Positions 1-11,900 of a DNA stretch of 64,000 bases are shown piece by piece (position 1 is the first letter of the stretch; each line of letters starts with the position of its first letter). A model generated the notes under the pieces. The model was not told the DNA's origin, made no database searches, and was given only the letters and a program-made list of their open reading frames with translations. Position numbers and translations under genes: made by a program. This DNA is from Metarhizium brunneum. Taxonomy: Eukaryota > Ascomycota > Sordariomycetes > Hypocreales > Clavicipitaceae. Where the stretch lies: contig NC_089428.1 of NCBI RefSeq assembly GCF_013426205.1, positions 2,778,133 through 2,842,132 on the forward strand, given 5' to 3'.

Positions 1-418
1 GGATGATCCACCCATCCTCCGGTCCCCGATAATGCAAATGACTTCAAGTTGACTTGTGCAATGGGCACACATAGCTAAAGAACGTGACGCATGGGGCAAA
101 TACTTGCCCCATTTCGCGAACTCCGTACCCGTTCTTACACGCGTTACATTTGGTCGGCCCATTCTATCCATCCATGGCCCATAGCATAGGCGCTGCGGAA
201 CAACTTGGCTTGCATCCTTGATTGTATTGACCTAATCTCCTCCGTCGGCCTTGTAGTACCATGATCATCCGAGTGTCTCTTATGTATATGGCCGTCAGGT
301 GCCACCACTCCCCCTGAGCGGAAACCCGGAAGAGATATTAACATAGCTGAGACTTAGAAACTTGGCTCTGGAATTCGTTGAAACCTTTTGTTAGAATCAA
401 CTACACCTTTATTCGAAA
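1..418 (+). promoter_or_regulatory. Upstream region of the giant NRPS, with a perfect inverted repeat
   Basis: No reading frame here looks coding, and an in-frame TAG at 392-394 precedes the NRPS start codon. At 91-112 there is a perfect 9-bp inverted repeat, ATGGGGCAA and TTGCCCCAT separated by 4 nt, about 310 bp before the start. That spacing and symmetry would suit a dimeric regulator site, but this is inference. The window begins here, so cluster genes further left cannot be seen. The run before the TAG (TTTTGTTAG) also resembles a splice acceptor, so a short upstream exon is not excluded. Confidence 0.5.
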
Positions 419-2995
419 ATGCCTTCTAGAATCTTGCCCGGCAAGCATATGCCTGCACAGGGCCACCAGCGCAGAGAGGCAGACTACTGGCAAACTGCTC
501 TTGCTGACTGCAAATGCACGACATTCCCAGTGATCCCGGAGACAGTCGAGCAATGTTTGCCCGATGCACTGGTAGAGCATCGGTTTGCGAAGCTTCATCA
601 AAACGGCGCAGCCACGTCCATGTCCAACGTTGCTCGCGCGGCATGGGCTCTGGTTGTTGCACGCATCACGAATTCGGATGACGTCGTCTTCGGCGCCGTC
701 GTCTTTGGAACCACTCGGGACTCAAACATGACGATAGTGCCTGTGCGTGTTGAGACGGCCATGGACCTCACGATCGCAGCTTATTTGGGCATGATCCAGC
801 AGCAGGAACAGGACATGACTCCGTTTGATCAGACGGGGTTATCACGCATCATGCAGACTTGCCCCGGTGCTCAGCAGGCCTGCCAGTTCCAGTCGCTGCT
901 GGCGGTTCATTCACATGAGAGCAACGGCGAGCGCCTGGACGACCAGAGATATGCTCTCGTACTGGAGATTCGACCGGGACAGGACCAATTCTCCGCGTTG
1001 GCAAGGTTCGATTCGCGCGTCATGGACCACAAGACGGTGGAGAGACTGCTGGAACGGTTCGAGCTTGTCATGACGGAGCTCTGCCGTGGAGGCCCCAAGA
1101 TGAGGGTTCAAGACATCCACATGGCCGGCAAGCATGATGAAGAAGAAATTTGGAAATGGAATGCGACGGTCCCGGAAGCAGTTGAACGTTGCCCTCACCA
1201 TATATTCGAGCAACGATCACGAGCTCATCCCAACAAGCTCGCCGTACATGCCTGGGACGGCGTCTTGACCTACGGTGAGCTGGACCGCCTGTCCGGGACC
1301 CTGGCCGGACGGCTCATGGATTTGGGCGTTGGCCCCGATGATCTGGTGCCATTATGCTTTGAGAAATCAATGTATACAGTGGTTGCCATGGTTGCCGTGC
1401 TGAAGGCCGGCGCTGGTTTTGTCTTACTAGACCCAGCCCTGCCCGAGCAGCGTCTTCAGATTATTGTCGACCAAATTCAGGCAAGAATTATGGTGTCATC
1501 CGTCTCGACATATGGAATGAGCTCGAGAATGGCGTCCGAGGTAGTCGCCATCAGCTCCGGCTTCTTCTCAGAGGTTGGGGCTCGGCCTTGTCCACAGTCA
1601 CACCCTCCCAGCCCATCATCCGTCATGTACGTCGTCTACACCTCGGGCAGCACCGGGACGCCCAAAGGCGCAGCCATTACCCATCAAAATCACGCCACAG
1701 CCCTCTACTACCAGGCAGAGCGGTTGGGCCTGACGGACCAGTCGAGAATCTACGACTTCTCCTCGTACAGCTTTGATATATCAATATTCAACGCGTTCTC
1801 TGCCCTAACGCTCGGAGGATGCTTGTGTGTCCCCAGCGACTACGAACGGCAAGATAAATTAGCAGAGAGCATAACATCGTACAAAGCCGACTTTATTTAC
1901 CTAACACCGACTGTAGCTCGGCAATTATCCCCGCAGAAGACGCCTACTCTCCAGACCATAGCCTTTATCGGCGAGGCTCTGCATCCAAAGGACGTCGGCA
2001 TCTGGTGGGACAATGTGCGAGTCGTCAACGCGTATGGGCCATCCGAGTGCACCACAGCAAGCACCCTACGAACCAGTCCCTCGACCCCCGAGGAAGCCTG
2101 CAGCATCGGCAAGGGCGCGGGAATGGTAACATGGATCGTGGACCCCAACAATCACAATGTTCTCCTCCCACCTGGCTCTATTGGCGAGCTGCTCCTCGAA
2201 GGACCCCTCATCGGCCGTGGCTATCTTGGTGACGCGAAAAAGAATGCTGCCGCGTTTATCAAGGACCCTGCGTGGCTGATAAAAGGTGCATCTGGCAGTA
2301 AAGGACGTAGCGGACGCCTCTATAAGACTGGTGATCTTGTACAATACCTAGCCGATGGAAGCCTCAAGTTTATCGGGAGAAATGATAACCAGGTCAAGAT
2401 CCGTGGGAACCGCGTGGAACTCGGCGAGGTTGAGCACGCGCTCCGGGATTGCGTCGAAACCAGGAGTGTCGTTGCTGAGATTATTATCCCACGGGGGAGC
2501 AAGTCGAGTGCGACGCTTGCAGCATTCCTTCAAGCCGAGGAAGAGGAAGAGGACGACACCGAGTCCGAGGTGACCACGAGGATGTTGCCGGTGCCGGCGG
2601 AGATCAAGGACAAGATGGCTCAGCGTCTTCCCATCTACATGGTACCGACGGTCTTGTTCTCAATGAAAAGGCTGCCCATGACCGCGTCGGGAAAGATACA
2701 CCGCAAACAGCTGCGCGACATTGGCGGACGCGTTTCTGCGCGGCAGATTGTCGAGATGCACACCAAGGGGCGAGCAAAGCGACAACCAGTATCCGAGGTT
2801 GAGCAGCAGGTGCACAGGATATGGTCACAGGTTCTTGCGATCGATTTGTCCATGATTGGGCTGGATGATAGCTTCTTCGAGCTCGGTGGCGACTCGCTCG
2901 GTGCCATGGAAGTCGTGTCAGAGGCTCGCAAGGTAGGTCTTGAGCTGACAGTCGTGGATATTTTCAAGCACCGTAGCGTCGAGAATGTCGCAGGA
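419..2995 (+). other. NRPS module 1: partial C - A1 - T1
   Basis: The protein opens inside a C domain. Only the C-terminal half is present (residues about 1-240, starting near a DYW motif), and the HHxxxDG half is absent. A1 follows (about 255-780) with the core motifs YTSGSTGTPKG, AYGPSE and YKTGD. T1 has GGDS with Ser near 826. Pocket residues read by eye against GrsA are D-I-F-Y-A-I-A-T-A-K. If the destruxin order holds this module would load the beta-alanine position, but I have no code match to prove it. Confidence 0.8.
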
Positions 2996-5900
2996 CAAGC
3001 CCGGCGTACGACAAATGGATCTCTCGAAGCTATTTCACCATTCTCCCTCATTGGCAAGGAAACTGATGTCGCATCGTTGATACAAGACATGGCGACGGAC
3101 TATGAACTGGACGGGGCATCGATACAAGACGCGTTCCCCTGCACATCCCTTCAAGAAGGCCTTGTATCGTTGACCTCGAAATCACCGGGAGACTATGTCA
3201 TGCAGGGGATCCTAGAACTAGCACCCGATATTGACGTTGATGCTTTCCGAAATGCATGGGAGCAGGTCGCCACCACGGGTCAGATTCTTCGAACAAGAAT
3301 CCTGCAATCTAGACATCACGGAACTCTGCAGATAGTTGTCGATGAGAGTGTTTCCTGGGTGGAAGCAACAGATCTGGACAGCTACCTCGCCGAAGACAAG
3401 AAGAAGCCCATGGAAATTGGCCAGCCTTTGGTGCGATATGCTCTCATCAAGGACGACAACGCTGCCACGAGGTGGTTTGTGTGGACCATTCATCACTCGC
3501 TTTTTGATGAATGGTCCCTGACTCTCATTATTGACGCCGTGACGCGGGTGTATCAGGGCAAATCGATAACCATGCCTCACTTTCAGCCCTTTATAAAGTA
3601 CGTCGAGAAGCAGAGGGATGAGAAAATGGCCAACTACTGGCGCCAGTCTCTCGACGACTGTGAGTGTCCTTCCTTCCCGGCGCTTCCTCCGTCCCTGGAG
3701 CAGCCGGTGACGGACGGAGTGATGGAGCATGCTCTGCACCACCCCCAGCACGATTCAAGTGTCACGGCGTCAACAATAATTCGAGCTGCGTGGGCACTCA
3801 TTACGTCCCGCATGACAAACTCGGACGATGTTGTGTTTGGTGCTACATTGTCCGGAAGAGGCGCCGCGGTGCCCGGCGTGGAAGCCATCGCCGCCCCAAC
3901 CATTACCACTGTTCCCGTCCGAATAAGACTATCCAGGGAGCAAAAGGTTGCAGACTATCTCAAGACAGTGCAAGAACTTGCCACCGACATGATACCATTC
4001 GAACAGATGGGACTGCAGCATATTGCCAAACTCAGCCCTGGCGCACGGCAGGCCTGCAACTTCCAGACGCTGCTCGTGATTCAACCACACAACAGCAGCA
4101 ACACACAAGACGTGCTTGGAAAGTGGCACCTCAGTAATCAACAGCAGTCGTTCAACACGTACAGTTTGATTCTGGAGATTCAGCTTGGAGAGATCATGAC
4201 AGCCAGAGCTAGCTATGACTCCAGGGTGATCAAGCCATGGCTGGTCGAGAGACTACTGGAGCGACTCGACTTTCTCATGGATCAGCTTGATAACGCAGAG
4301 CCTGATCAGGCTGTGGCAGACGTCGACACTGTCTCCGGTAAAGATATCGAGCAGCTATGGAACTGGAATCGCACCGTCCCGGCAACATCTGAGCTGTGCA
4401 TCCACCACGTTTTGGAGACGCAGGCACACTTGCGTCCCGATTCACCAGCCCTGTGTGCTTGGGATGGACAAGTAACCTATAGGGAGCTCAATCACCTTGC
4501 CGCACAACTAGCAACTCACCTTGTCAAGCGTGGGGTTGGCCCCGAGGTACTTGTTCCGCTGTACTTTGAAAAGTCAATGTGGACAAATGTCGCGATGCTC
4601 GGTGTTCTCAAGGCAGGCGGTGGCTTTGTGCTTCTCGACCCGTCGGTTCCTGAGCAGCGTTTGCAGGACATGATACGACAGACCAAGGCCAAGCTGCTGG
4701 TGTCATCGAGATCGAATCAGAGTGCCGGCTTGCGCCTGGTACCAGAAGTCGTCACTCTTGGTTCAAAGTTTTTCGCCGAACTCGCGAGTGAGCCCGACAT
4801 GAACGGCACCAAGGGTCACGAGGAGACTATCGGCCAGGCTACCCCGTTCTCTACAGCATACGTGCTATTTACGTCTGGCAGCACGGGAACTCCAAAGGGC
4901 GTGGTCATCACCCACAGCAACGTCACCTCGGCTGTTCCCGAGCACGTCAGATGCATGGGATACACTGCTGCCTCGAGGATCTATGACTTTGCATCGTACA
5001 GCTTTGGTGCTTCACTCAATAATGCCTTTGCGGCCCTCGTGGCTGGGGGTTGTTTGTGCATCCCGAGTGACGAAGACCGGAGAAGCAACTTGGCGGCAAG
5101 CTTGACGGCTCTCAAGGGGACGTCGATCCTTCTCACTCCCTCCGTGGCCGAGTCCTTGTCCCCCGACTCGGTCCCCGGCTTGAAGACTCTCATCTTCGGG
5201 GGTGAAGCGGTGCGACACAAAGACGTGAAACCTTGGTGGGGAAAGGCAAAGGTCCTCACCGCGTACGGATCGAGTGAGGTCACAACCGTCGCCACGGTCA
5301 ATACGCAGGCCGTCAACATGGACGAGGCAGCCGAGATAGGGACAGGGGCTGGCGGCGTAACCTGGGTAGTTGACCCGGATGACCACCACAAGCTTCTGCC
5401 ACCGGGGTGCATTGGTGAGCTGCTCCTGGAAGGGCCGCTCGTTGGATCGGGGTATCTCGGAGATGCCATCAAGTCCGCAGAGGTCTTCATCAAAACCCCC
5501 CCGGCATGGCTGTTAGAGGGAGCCTCTGGCCACCAGGGACGACGTGGCGTGCTCTACAAGACCGGCGACTTGGTACAATATAACGAGAACGGAAACCTGT
5601 CCTACATCGGGAGAAAGGACGCCCAAGTCCAGATCCGCGGACAGCGCGTCGAGCTGGGCGAGGTCGAGTTCAGAGTCCAGCAATGTTTTCCCGAGGCAAA
5701 GCAAGTCGCGGCCGAAGTCGTCGTTCCTCGCGGAAAGAAGTCGAGTCCCACGTTGGCTGCATTCCTTGTGCTCGATGACGCCCAGCAGGCCTCGTCCTCG
5801 TTTCAGACACTGCCCGTCGACACAGACAGGATGGAGCAGCTGGCCAAGCAGCTGCCGAGCTACATGGTGCCGGTGCTGTTCCTGGCCATCAAGGAAATGC

Positions 5901-8900
5901 CCATGACGGCCAGCGGCAAGATGAACAGGAGACGTCTGCGCGAGCTCGGAGGCACCGTCACCGCCCAACAGCTGGCAGACCTGGGCACCAGCGGGCAGGC
6001 AGCCAAGCGCCAGCCAAGGACGAAGCTCGAGAGGCAGCTCCAGGAACTCTGGGCTCGCGTCCTCAACCTTGATGCGTCGGCCATCGGACTCGACGACAGC
6101 TTCTATCGCCTCGGCGGCGACTCCATCTCGGCCATGCAGGTCTCACACGGCGCGCGCGCGTTCCATGTGCACATTGGCGTTGTTGATATCCTCCGACAAA
6201 GGACCATATCCAACCTGGCCCAGGCCACAGGCACCCAGGGAAGCACCAACGGTGCCCTTATCAACGCACATGCGCCCGGCCAACCAGTCGCAAGAGTTGA
6301 TAGCGGCCCAGCACAGTTGAGCCCGATCCAGAGACTGTACTTTGTTCTGCAGAATGACCCGACAGCTTGCTTTGACCAGTTCTTTTACCTCGGTTTGCGC
6401 AGGACCACGAGCCACCAACTCGTGTCGGCGGCACTGGAGACCATTGTCCGCAGACACGGCGTCTTGCGTGCTCGCTTCCGCCAAAATGACTATGGAGGCT
6501 GGGAGCAGCGCATCAGCGATGACGTTGATGCATCTGTGCTGTTTCGGGTCGAGTCGGGCGTGTCTGGGACGGCCGAAGCCATCGCCAAAAGTCGTGCGGC
6601 ATTGAGCATCACCGAGGGGCCCATCTTTTCCGCCGTGCTCTTCGACAAGCCGGACCATCAGACTCTCTTCCTCACAATACACCATCTCGTCATTGATTTG
6701 GTGTCCTGGAGGGTGCTGATGCAGGAGCTGGAGGACATTATCACAAACGGACCTCTGACGGCACCGCCTTCGATGGATTTTCCCACTTGGAGCGCCATGC
6801 AAGCGCAGTATGCCAAAGAAAGTCTGCATGCAGATGCCCCCGATCTGCCTGAGAGCCAGGCAAACATGGCATACTGGGGAATGGAGTCTAATCCCAACCT
6901 AAAGGGCGGTGCCATTGTCGAGCACTTCACCATGGACGAGCCGACCAGCTCGCTCATTCTCGGCCGCTGCAATGACGCCCTAGGGACGCGTCCCCTCGAA
7001 CTCATGATAGCGGCGCTCGCTTACTCGTTCAGTCGCATCTTCAGTGATTGTCCGCTTCCAGCAGTCTTCAGCGAGGGTCATGGTCGTGAGGTTTGGGATG
7101 ACAGCCTCGACATCACCACCACCCTGGGATGGTTTTCCACCATTTTCCCCGTTCGAGTTTCCCCAGGCGCGAATGGTCTCATCGACTTCATCCGCGAAAC
7201 AAAGGACTGTATACGAAGCTTGCCGCGCAATGGCTGGTCATATTTTACCTCCCGATTTGCGGATGAAAGCAACGCCAGCCGATTTGGAACCGACTTTCCC
7301 GTCGAGGTCATGTTCAACTATGCGGGCTTTTATCGCAACCTGGAGCGGCAGGACGGCCTTTTCGAGCAGCTCAGCGTCCCAGAAAACTGCGACCCGCCCT
7401 CTTGCCGGGACGTACGAAGGTTCGCCCTATTTGACTTTGACGTACAGGTCGTCAGAGGGTGCATCGTGGGAGAAGTCGAGTTCCACAAAGACATGCATCA
7501 CAGGGACGACATTATGAGATGGATTGGCGAGTATCAAAGCACCCTGAGGCAGATGGCAACGGACCTGCCCAGAATTTCTCCCGGCTGGACTTTGAGCGAC
7601 TTCCCCAATGTCTTCAAGACTTACGGGGATATCCAAGAGTTCCGCAACCAAACCCTGGTGCAGCTCGGGGTCGAGCCCCTTGATGTAGAGGATATATTCC
7701 CCTGCGCTCCTCTGCAACAAGGCATCTTACTCGCTCAGGCAAAGGAAGAGGCCAACTACCTACGGTGGTGCGACATCGACATAGACCTCGACGCAAACCA
7801 GCAGCTGGACCGGGCGAAGCTCACCGACGCTTGGAAGGCTGTCGTCAAGCGACACGCGATGCTGCGTGCTGTGCTGGTCGACGACTTTCCGGGAAGCAGC
7901 CGGCCCATGCATGTCGTGCTGAAAGACCCTGAAATTGGCATCTCATGGGGGGCCGAGACCCTGTACTTTCCGGATTTCGACAAGTATGGCCTTCAACATC
8001 GGCTGCAGGTGTGCTCGATTGGTGAGAGGCGGGCTCGTCTGCGGCTTCACATGAACCACGCAATCACCGATGGCTTCTCGCAGAGCCTGTTGTGTAAAGA
8101 TCTTCAGGCTGCCTATCATGACCAGCTCAAGGCTGCCGGATCGTACAAGGATTTCATCTTACATCTGGAAAACCAGTCACAGAAGGCCAGGTTGGAGTTT
8201 TGGTCCCAGTACTTGGCTGGTGTTGAACCGACCCTTTTCCCAACATCGGACTGTACCATCCCCTCCACTGTCGAGCAAGTCGCCGTGCCAAATCTTGACT
8301 CTGAAAGCATTCGCGCCTTCTGTGCGAAATGGGACGTAACAGCCGCGACAATTATGAAGCTGGCGTGGGGTCTCGTGCTCGGCATGTACGCTGCAACTCC
8401 AGCACCCTGCTTTGGAAACCTATACTCTGGTCGAGATATACCAGTTGAAGGCATCGACAGCATATTTGGACCTCTGATCGGAATGATTCCATGCTGCATT
8501 CACTTGAACGGGTCCAAGGGGGTTCTTGACACCTTGAAGGAGGTTCAGGCTGACTATCTCAGCACGATCCCATATCAGCACTCCCCTCTGGCTGAAGTCC
8601 ACAGGGCAGCTGGGCTTCTTGGCTCACGTCAGCTGTTCAATACGTTGCTGTCGTACCAGAAGAATACCGATGAGACATGCAGAAATGAAGGCGGACTGAC
8701 GGTCCGGGTTGCGGACAGCTGTGACCTGACAGAGGTAAGAAAAATATATATGCTCCTGTGTACAGCGACACTAACGCATTAAAGTATGACGTGACAATTG
8801 ACGTCGTTGATGGCACTGCCGAAATCGAGGTTCTGATCGACTTCAGAACAGGTTGTCTCTCGACCAACAACGCAGCTCGACTAGCAGCCTGCTTCGGTGC

Positions 8901-11900
8901 CGCCGTTTCCGACATCGTAGCCGACCCCTTGAAGCCGACCAGGGACCTCTGCTTGCTAGGAAGACGTGATCTGGACATAATATGGGGATGGAACGGCACT
9001 GTGCCCGCATCTGATGAGCGATTTGTCCATGATCTAATCCGAGAACGCAGCTTGGCCCAGCCACATGAACCAGCCATATGTGCCTGGGACGGCGAGCTTT
9101 CGTACAAGGAATTGGACGATCTTTCTACCAGACTGGCCGGCCATCTTCATCAAGTAGGAGTCCAGCCTGGAGCACTAGTGCCGCTGTGCTTCGAGAAATC
9201 TTTGTACACGTCTGTGGCGATGCTCGCCGTGGTCAAGATGGGCGCAGCTTTTGTTCTACTAGATCCCTCTTTACCAGAGCAACGACTACAGGCCATGACT
9301 CAACAGGTTGGAAGTAACCTCATCCTATCCTCAGCCTCCAACCGGCATCTTTGCGCCCGCCTGTGCAAGACGGTTGTTCAGGTCAGCGCAGACTTCATTC
9401 CCACCACGACCTCTTCAATTCCAAGGCCAAAGACGGAGCCGCATTCGACCGCCATGTTCGCCGTCTTTACCTCGGGAAGCACCGGCACTCCAAAAGGCAT
9501 AGTTCTTACACATACCAACTTTACCACTGCTTTGATGCATCAAGCCGAAGCTCTTGGATTCAAGGAAACATCTAGAGTCTTTGATTTTGCGTCGTATGCT
9601 TTCGACCTGGCCGTCCACAACGCTTTCGCCACCTATGTCACTGGTGGTTGTCTTTGCATTCCTTCTGATGAAGATCGTAGAGGAAACCCTGCCAGCGTCA
9701 TGAAGGCGATGCGAGCCACGGTCGTGGAGTTGACGCCGTCGGTATCCCGTCTGATTGATCCAGCGACACTACCAGATCTGGAAACCATAATTATGGGCGG
9801 CGAGGCCCTGTCTGTTGACGATGTCAACAGATGGTGGGGGAAGGCCCGGATCGTGAATATCTATGGACCGGCGGAAACACATATCAGCACTGTCAATGCA
9901 GATGCACCGAGCCCCGAGGAGGCTACTCTCCTGGGTAAAGGATCAGGCCTTGTGACCTGGATCGTCGACCCGGAGAACCGAAATCGCTTGATGCCGCCGG
10001 GATGCATCGGCGAACTGGCTCTCGAAGGTCCTCTTGTTGGTCAGGGCTACTTGAACGATGCGCAAAAAACGGCTGCGTCGTTTGTCGACGATCCCGCATG
10101 GCTGTTGCAAGGTTCCCCAGGCCACTCGGGACGACACGGCAGAGTCTACTTTTCAGGAGATTTGGTGCGCTATCAAGATCATGGAAGTTTGGCATTTGTC
10201 GCCCGTAAGGATGCACAGATCAAAATCCGTGGCCAGCGGGTTGAGCTGGGTGAGGTTGAGCACTGCGTCCAGCAGTGCCTACCCGAGGCAACACGGGTGG
10301 TTGTCGATGTCATCAGGCCACAAGGAACTTCAACCCCCATGCTTGCTGCCTTTTTACAGATGGACAAGACCATCGAGGTTGAGTGTCCCGCCGTCGAGGT
10401 CGTCCGTATACCTACAGACACGAAGAACATGCTCTCGCAGAGGCTTCCCGGCTACATGGTTCCAGCTGTGTTTTTTTACATGCGGAGACTGCCACAAACT
10501 CCCTCCGGAAAGACAGACCGAATCCAACTTCGTCAGGTTGGCGGGTCATTTTCTATTCAGCAGCTGGCCACGATACAGACCAACGGGCAAGGCCCAAAGC
10601 GGCAGCCTTTATCAGAAGCAGAGCGAAAGATGCAGCATATATGGGCACAGGTGCTGAACATTGACATGGAATCAATTGGTTTAGATGACAACTTTTTCGA
10701 GCTCGGAGGAGATTCGATTAGTGTCATGAAGTTGGTAGCACAAGCTCGAAAAGAAGGCCTTGTTCTCACAGTGGCAGCCATCTTCCGCCAGCCTACACTT
10801 GCCAATGTGACTCACCAGGCCGTTGCTCAACTGGAAAAAGGACCAGAAGATCTGTCTCCCTTTTCACTCTTAGGGGAAGGTTTGGACGTGAAGGCGTTTG
10901 CCGAAGCCGCCATGAAACAACACCAAATTCCCACGTCCGTCACCATCCTGGATGCCTTTCCATGCACGCCACTGCAGGAAGGACTCCTGTCGCTCTCGAT
11001 GAAGCGCTCGGGAAATTATGTCCTGCAGGCTAAACTGGAGTTGTCCTCAAACATCGATATCAGCAGATTCCGCAACGCGTGGGAGGAAGTAGTACGATCA
11101 CTGCCAATCCTGAGGACTCGCATCATTGAGCACGACAACTTGGGCCTCCTTCAGGCTGTTACTGACGAAAACATCTGTTGGATAGAGACATCCGGTCTCG
11201 ATGACTACCTCGAAGCTGATCGACAACAAACCATGGGAGTCGGTCAACCGCTTGCCCGTTATGCCCTTGTCAGGGAGTCGGATGCCCGGTGGTTTGTGTG
11301 GACTGTTCATCATGTTCTCTACGACGGTTGGTCTGAACCACTAATTATCAAGACCGTCAACAAGGCATATCAGGGAAGCAGCCTTGATCTGGGTCCCAGC
11401 TTCCAGACCTTTATAAAACACATCCAGGACAGCGATACTAGCAAAATGGTTGACTACTGGCGACAGGCGCTCAACGATTGCGAGGCAGTGCCTTTCCCGC
11501 CTCCAAGTTCATCTACAGAAGTGCGAGTTACGGATGCATCTGTTGAGCAGTCATTACCACGCCCAAGGAATAAGAAATTTACAGCATCAACGGTCATTCG
11601 TGCTGCTTGGGCACTTGTTGCCGGCGGAGCTACCGACTCGGGAGATGTGTGCTTTGGCGTCACCGTCTCTGGAAGAAATGCTCCGGTTCCAGACATCGAG
11701 AGGATGGTTGGTCCTACCTTTGCCACCCTTCCTTTGCGGGTCCGCCTCTCGAAAAACCAGGCCATCGCGGACTATCTTGAAACGATACAGCAGCAGGCAA
11801 CAGACATGATACCCTTTGAGCAAATGGGCTTACATCGCATCGCGAAAATCTCGCCGGGCAGCCAGCAAGCCTGCAACTTCCAGACTCTTCTCGTCATTCA

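Noticed and set aside
8735..8784. Break between two long NRPS frames taken as two separate genes
   Set aside because: A canonical 50-nt intron joins them in phase inside a C domain; the apparent second start is a GTG within that intron.
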